Assembly: GCA_030152105.1 (NCBI GenBank)
Contig: JASLIH010000557.1
Location: 1 to 8,931 of the forward strand
Length of the DNA stretch: 8,931 nucleotides
Reading direction: 5' to 3'
DNA from: Actinomycetes bacterium
GTDB lineage: Bacteria > Actinomycetota > CALGFH01
The notes under the pieces are model-generated. The model was not told the DNA's origin. It was given only the letters and a program-made list of their open reading frames with translations, and did no database searches. Below, piece after piece: positions 6,482 through 8,931 of the stretch. A program made the position numbers and the translations under genes. How positions within the stretch are numbered: position 1 is the stretch's first letter; every line of letters begins with the position of its first letter.

Positions 6482-8065
6482 GTGGGTGGGCCTGAGCTGC
6501 TGCTGTTGATGCTCATGCTGACCGTCGGGGGACTGAGCGTCCTGGCTGGGGCGGTCCGGGTGCCGTATCCGATCGTGCTGGTGCTGGGCGGCCTGGCGCT
6601 GGGGTTCGTGCCCGGGATGCCCCCTGCCGAGCTTCCGCCCGACCTGGTCCTGGTGCTGTTCCTGCCCCCGTTGCTGTTCCAGGAGGCGTTCTCGTTCTCA
6701 CCACGCGAGCTGCGGGCCAACGCCGGCGTCATCACCCTGCTGGCGGTCGGGCTGGTCCTGGCGACCATGACCGCCGTCGCCGCGGTCGCCCACGCGCTGG
6801 TGTCGGGGCTGCCCTGGGCGGCCGCGTTCACCCTGGGGGCGATCGTGTCGCCCACCGACCCGCTGGCCGCCACCGCCATCCTCCGGCGGCTGGGCGTGCC
6901 CCGGCGCCTGGTCACGGTGCTGGAGGGCGAGAGCCTGGTCAACGACGCGACCGCGCTGGTCGCCTACCGCCTGGCGGTGGCCGCCGTGGTCGCCGGGAGC
7001 TTCTCGCTGTGGCAGGCCGGCCTGGAGTTCGTGACCGGCGCGGTCGGCGGCGTAGCCATCGGGCTGGCCGTCGGGTGGCTGATCGCCGAGGCACTGCGCC
7101 GGATCCAGGACCCGGTGACCCAGATCGTGCTGTCGGTGGTGACCGGCTACGCCGCCTACCTGCCGGCCGACCGCCTCGGCCTCTCGGGGGTGCTGGCCGC
7201 GGTGGCTGCCGGCCTGTACGCGGGCTGGCGCGCTCCCCAGCTGGGTTCGCCGGCGGGCCGGCTGCTGGGGGTCTCGTTCTGGGAGGTGCTGGTCTACCTG
7301 CTCAACGCCGTGCTGTTCGTGCTGGTCGGCCTCCAGCTCCACCCCATCCTGAACGAGCTGCTCCCCGACCCGGCCACCGTCCGGATCGGCCACGCGGCGC
7401 TGGTCAGCGCGGTGGTGATCGCCGTGCGGATCGGCTGGTGGTTCACCGTCCCCTACCTGATCCGGGCGTTGGACCGGCGACCCGCCCAGCGGGCCCGGCG
7501 CGCCAGTCCCGGGGAGCGGCTGGTGGCGGGCTGGAGCGGCATGCGCGGGGCGGTCTCGCTGGCCGCCGCGCTGGCCCTGCCGCTGACGACCAGCACCGGC
7601 CAGCCGTTCCCGCATCGGCACCTGATCATCTTCCTGACCTTCGCCGTGATCCTGGCCACCCTGGTCGGCCAGGGGCTGACCCTGCCCTGGCTGATCCGCC
7701 GCCTGGGGCTGCAGCGCGACGACAGCGAGACCCAGGAGGAGCTGCGGGGGCGCCTGCGGACCACCGACGTGGCCCTGGCGCGGTTGGAGGAGCTGGCCGC
7801 CGAGGAGTGGACCCGCGACGACACCGTGGAGCGGATGCGGGGGCTGTACCAGCTCCGCCGCCGGCGCCTCAAGGCCCGCGACGGCTCCCTGGCCGACGAC
7901 GGGACCGAGGACCGGTCGCTGGCCTACCAGCGGCTGGTCCGCGAGCTGCTGGAGGCCCAGCACCGCGAGATCGTGCTGCTCCGCAACCAGGGCCAGATCA
8001 GCAACGAGGTCATGCGCCGCATCGAGCACGACCTCGACCTGGAGGACTCCCGGCTCGAGCCCTAG
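6482..8065 (+). CDS. CPA1 family Na+/H+ antiporter (NhaP-like)
   Basis: The 527-aa protein exchanges sodium (or potassium) for protons across the membrane. About the first 405 residues form the transporter core with 12 or so hydrophobic helices. Key motifs are SPTDP (123-127), the EGESLVND segment with the ion-binding N154-D155 pair, the VRIGWW segment with R316, and GMRGAVSLA (353-361), all typical of CPA1. Residues from about 410 are a charged cytoplasmic tail, mainly helical (several E/R/L-rich segments), of the length usual for bacterial NhaP-type exchangers and probably regulatory. The GTG start has GAGGTG 5 nt upstream and is the first start codon after an in-frame TGA at 6470-6472. A later ATG (residue 10) would shorten the first helix. 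The gap of 72 nt after the AI-2E gene has only a weak imperfect stem (6422-6444), so co-transcription is likely. Confidence 0.93.
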   Translation: MGGPELLLLMLMLTVGGLSVLAGAVRVPYPIVLVLGGLALGFVPGMPPAELPPDLVLVLFLPPLLFQEAFSFSPRELRANAGVITLLAVGLVLATMTAVAAVAHALVSGLPWAAAFTLGAIVSPTDPLAATAILRRLGVPRRLVTVLEGESLVNDATALVAYRLAVAAVVAGSFSLWQAGLEFVTGAVGGVAIGLAVGWLIAEALRRIQDPVTQIVLSVVTGYAAYLPADRLGLSGVLAAVAAGLYAGWRAPQLGSPAGRLLGVSFWEVLVYLLNAVLFVLVGLQLHPILNELLPDPATVRIGHAALVSAVVIAVRIGWWFTVPYLIRALDRRPAQRARRASPGERLVAGWSGMRGAVSLAAALALPLTTSTGQPFPHRHLIIFLTFAVILATLVGQGLTLPWLIRRLGLQRDDSETQEELRGRLRTTDVALARLEELAAEEWTRDDTVERMRGLYQLRRRRLKARDGSLADDGTEDRSLAYQRLVRELLEAQHREIVLLRNQGQISNEVMRRIEHDLDLEDSRLEP

Positions 8066-8103
8066 GAGACCCCTGCATGATCCGCGATGGTCACCCACCC
8101 CAC

Positions 8104-8138
8104 AGGTGCCGGCCGGGCTGGGAGGCTGGGCCGCACCT
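8104..8138. terminator. Inverted repeat between convergent genes (candidate bidirectional terminator)
   Basis: AGGTGC-C-GGCC (8104-8114) pairs with GGCC-GCACCT (8129-8138), a 10-bp stem with one bulged C and a 14-nt loop. It lies between the antiporter stop (8065) and the stop of the leftward regulator (8143), exactly where a shared terminator is expected. No U-tract is present on either strand, as is common in actinobacteria. Confidence 0.45.
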
Positions 8139-8142
8139 CGAC

Positions 8143-8931
8143 TTACCCGTAAGACATGCGGTGGGCAAGCTGGGTACGTGTCTTCACGTGGAGTTTGCGG
8201 AACGCTTTGCGGAGGTGGTACTCGACCGTGCTCGGGCTGATGAACAGCTGCGCGGCGATCTCTCGGTTGGTGGTTCCTTGCGCGGCCAGGCGCGAGATCT
8301 GCGCCTCCTGCGGGGTGAGCTGGTCAAGGGTGTTCACGGTCCGTTTGCGGGCGTGCTCGCCTGTCGCCTGGAGCTCGACCCGCGCGCGCTCGGCGAACGC
8401 CTCCGTCCCGAAGTCGGAGAAGAGCTCGTGGGCGACCCGCAGCTCCTTGCGGGCGTCCAGGCGTCGGCGTTGCCGTCGCAGCCACTCGCCGTACAGCAGA
8501 TGCGCCCGCGCGAGGTCCAGGAGAAGGCGGGTCGGTTGCAGACGGTCGATCGCCTCGCGGTACAGCGTCTCGGCTGCTTCCCCTCGATGCAGGAGGGCCC
8601 GCGAGCGCGCTTCGACGCCCAAGGCCCACAAAATGCCGCTGGCGCGCGTGGATTCGCTCAACAGCTCGAGGGCCTCTGCGGCTCGCTCGCTTCGACCGCT
8701 GCGGCTGGCCGCCTCGATCAGCTCGACCAACGCAAAGGGCGAGAACCACAGCTCACGCGGATCCGCGGCAGCCTCTGACGCCGCGGCGAACGCCTCCTCG
8801 TAGCGCGCCAGGCCGTTGTAGAGCGCGGCGGTCACCCACTGTGAGACCGTGAGTCCCATCCCCTCGCCGCGGGCGATGCAGTCCTGAGTGGTCGTTTCGA
8901 CCAAGGCCGTGACCTCATCCTCACGGCCACG
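8143..8931 (-). CDS. LAL-type LuxR family transcriptional regulator, C-terminal part (partial, N-terminus beyond right edge)
   Basis: The minus strand is open from the right edge to a TAA at 8145-8143, giving 262 residues. The first 190 or so are helical repeats of the TPR-like kind found in large ATP-binding LuxR (LAL) regulators, with the recognisable segments ALYNGLARYEEA, LVELIEAASRSG, LYREAIDRL and LLYGEWLRRQRRRLDARK. The last 65 residues (8143-8340) are a LuxR-type helix-turn-helix: LTPQEAQISRLAAQGTTNRE, then IAAQLFISPSTVEYHLRKAF as the recognition region. The AAA-type ATPase expected at the N-terminus lies off the right edge. A TTG at about 8904 could serve as a start, but the frame continues upstream with family-like sequence (RGREDEV), so the gene is taken as truncated by the window. 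Its target genes are unknown; the neighbouring cluster is one candidate. Confidence 0.9.
   Translation of the reverse strand, partial: RGREDEVTALVETTTQDCIARGEGMGLTVSQWVTAALYNGLARYEEAFAAASEAAADPRELWFSPFALVELIEAASRSGRSERAAEALELLSESTRASGILWALGVEARSRALLHRGEAAETLYREAIDRLQPTRLLLDLARAHLLYGEWLRRQRRRLDARKELRVAHELFSDFGTEAFAERARVELQATGEHARKRTVNTLDQLTPQEAQISRLAAQGTTNREIAAQLFISPSTVEYHLRKAFRKLHVKTRTQLAHRMSYG

Noticed and set aside
6698..8098. 466-codon minus-strand open frame opposite the antiporter gene
   Set aside because: The composition is His/Gln/Gly/Asp-rich and domain-free, mirroring the hydrophobic Leu/Val codons of the antiporter on the other strand.
1..8931. CRISPR arrays, tRNA/rRNA genes, insertion-sequence ends, toxin-antitoxin or phage-defence genes
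   Set aside because: No spaced direct repeats, cloverleaf-like sequences, transposase-like proteins or defence domains were recognised on either strand.

Overview
The window is GC-rich DNA with strong third-position G/C bias, leucine/alanine/arginine-rich proteins and purine-rich Shine-Dalgarno sites, most consistent with an actinobacterium (Actinomycetota). No RNA gene, insertion sequence, CRISPR array or phage gene is visible, and the lineage cannot be narrowed from this sequence alone.

Layout. From 1 to about 2332, on the minus strand, lies the N-terminal 777 codons of a large MalT/LAL-type ATP-dependent transcriptional regulator, cut by the left edge before its expected LuxR DNA-binding domain. 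A roughly 420-bp divergent regulatory region follows (2333-2752). It holds a good candidate promoter for the regulator (TTGACA, 17-bp spacer, TACGGA) and, on the plus strand, a four-codon mini-ORF with a strong ribosome-binding site followed by two mutually exclusive hairpins. Then come six plus-strand genes: a 143-aa Ala/Asp-rich helical protein, a Bax-inhibitor-1 family membrane protein, an HdeD (DUF308) family membrane protein, a DUF1003 membrane protein, an AI-2E/PerM-family transporter and a CPA1-type Na+/H+ antiporter. The last six bases before the window end belong to a second LAL-type LuxR regulator on the minus strand (8143-8931), cut by the right edge, of which the C-terminal TPR-like region and LuxR helix-turn-helix are present. 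It is convergent with the antiporter, with an inverted repeat between the two stop codons.

How the genes may work together. Five consecutive genes encode membrane proteins of families tied to proton, sodium or calcium homeostasis or to acid stress (BI-1/TMBIM, HdeD, DUF1003, AI-2E/PerM, NhaP-type), led by a soluble, highly charged helical protein. The inference is an ionic, pH or envelope stress module, possibly controlled by one or both flanking ATP-sensing regulators. The individual family assignments are strong. The idea of a single functional module, and its control by the LAL proteins, is inference from gene order. DUF1003 and AI-2E genes abut exactly (TAA followed by ATG) and are very likely co-translated. 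Strong hairpins between some of the other genes suggest that expression within the cluster is graded.
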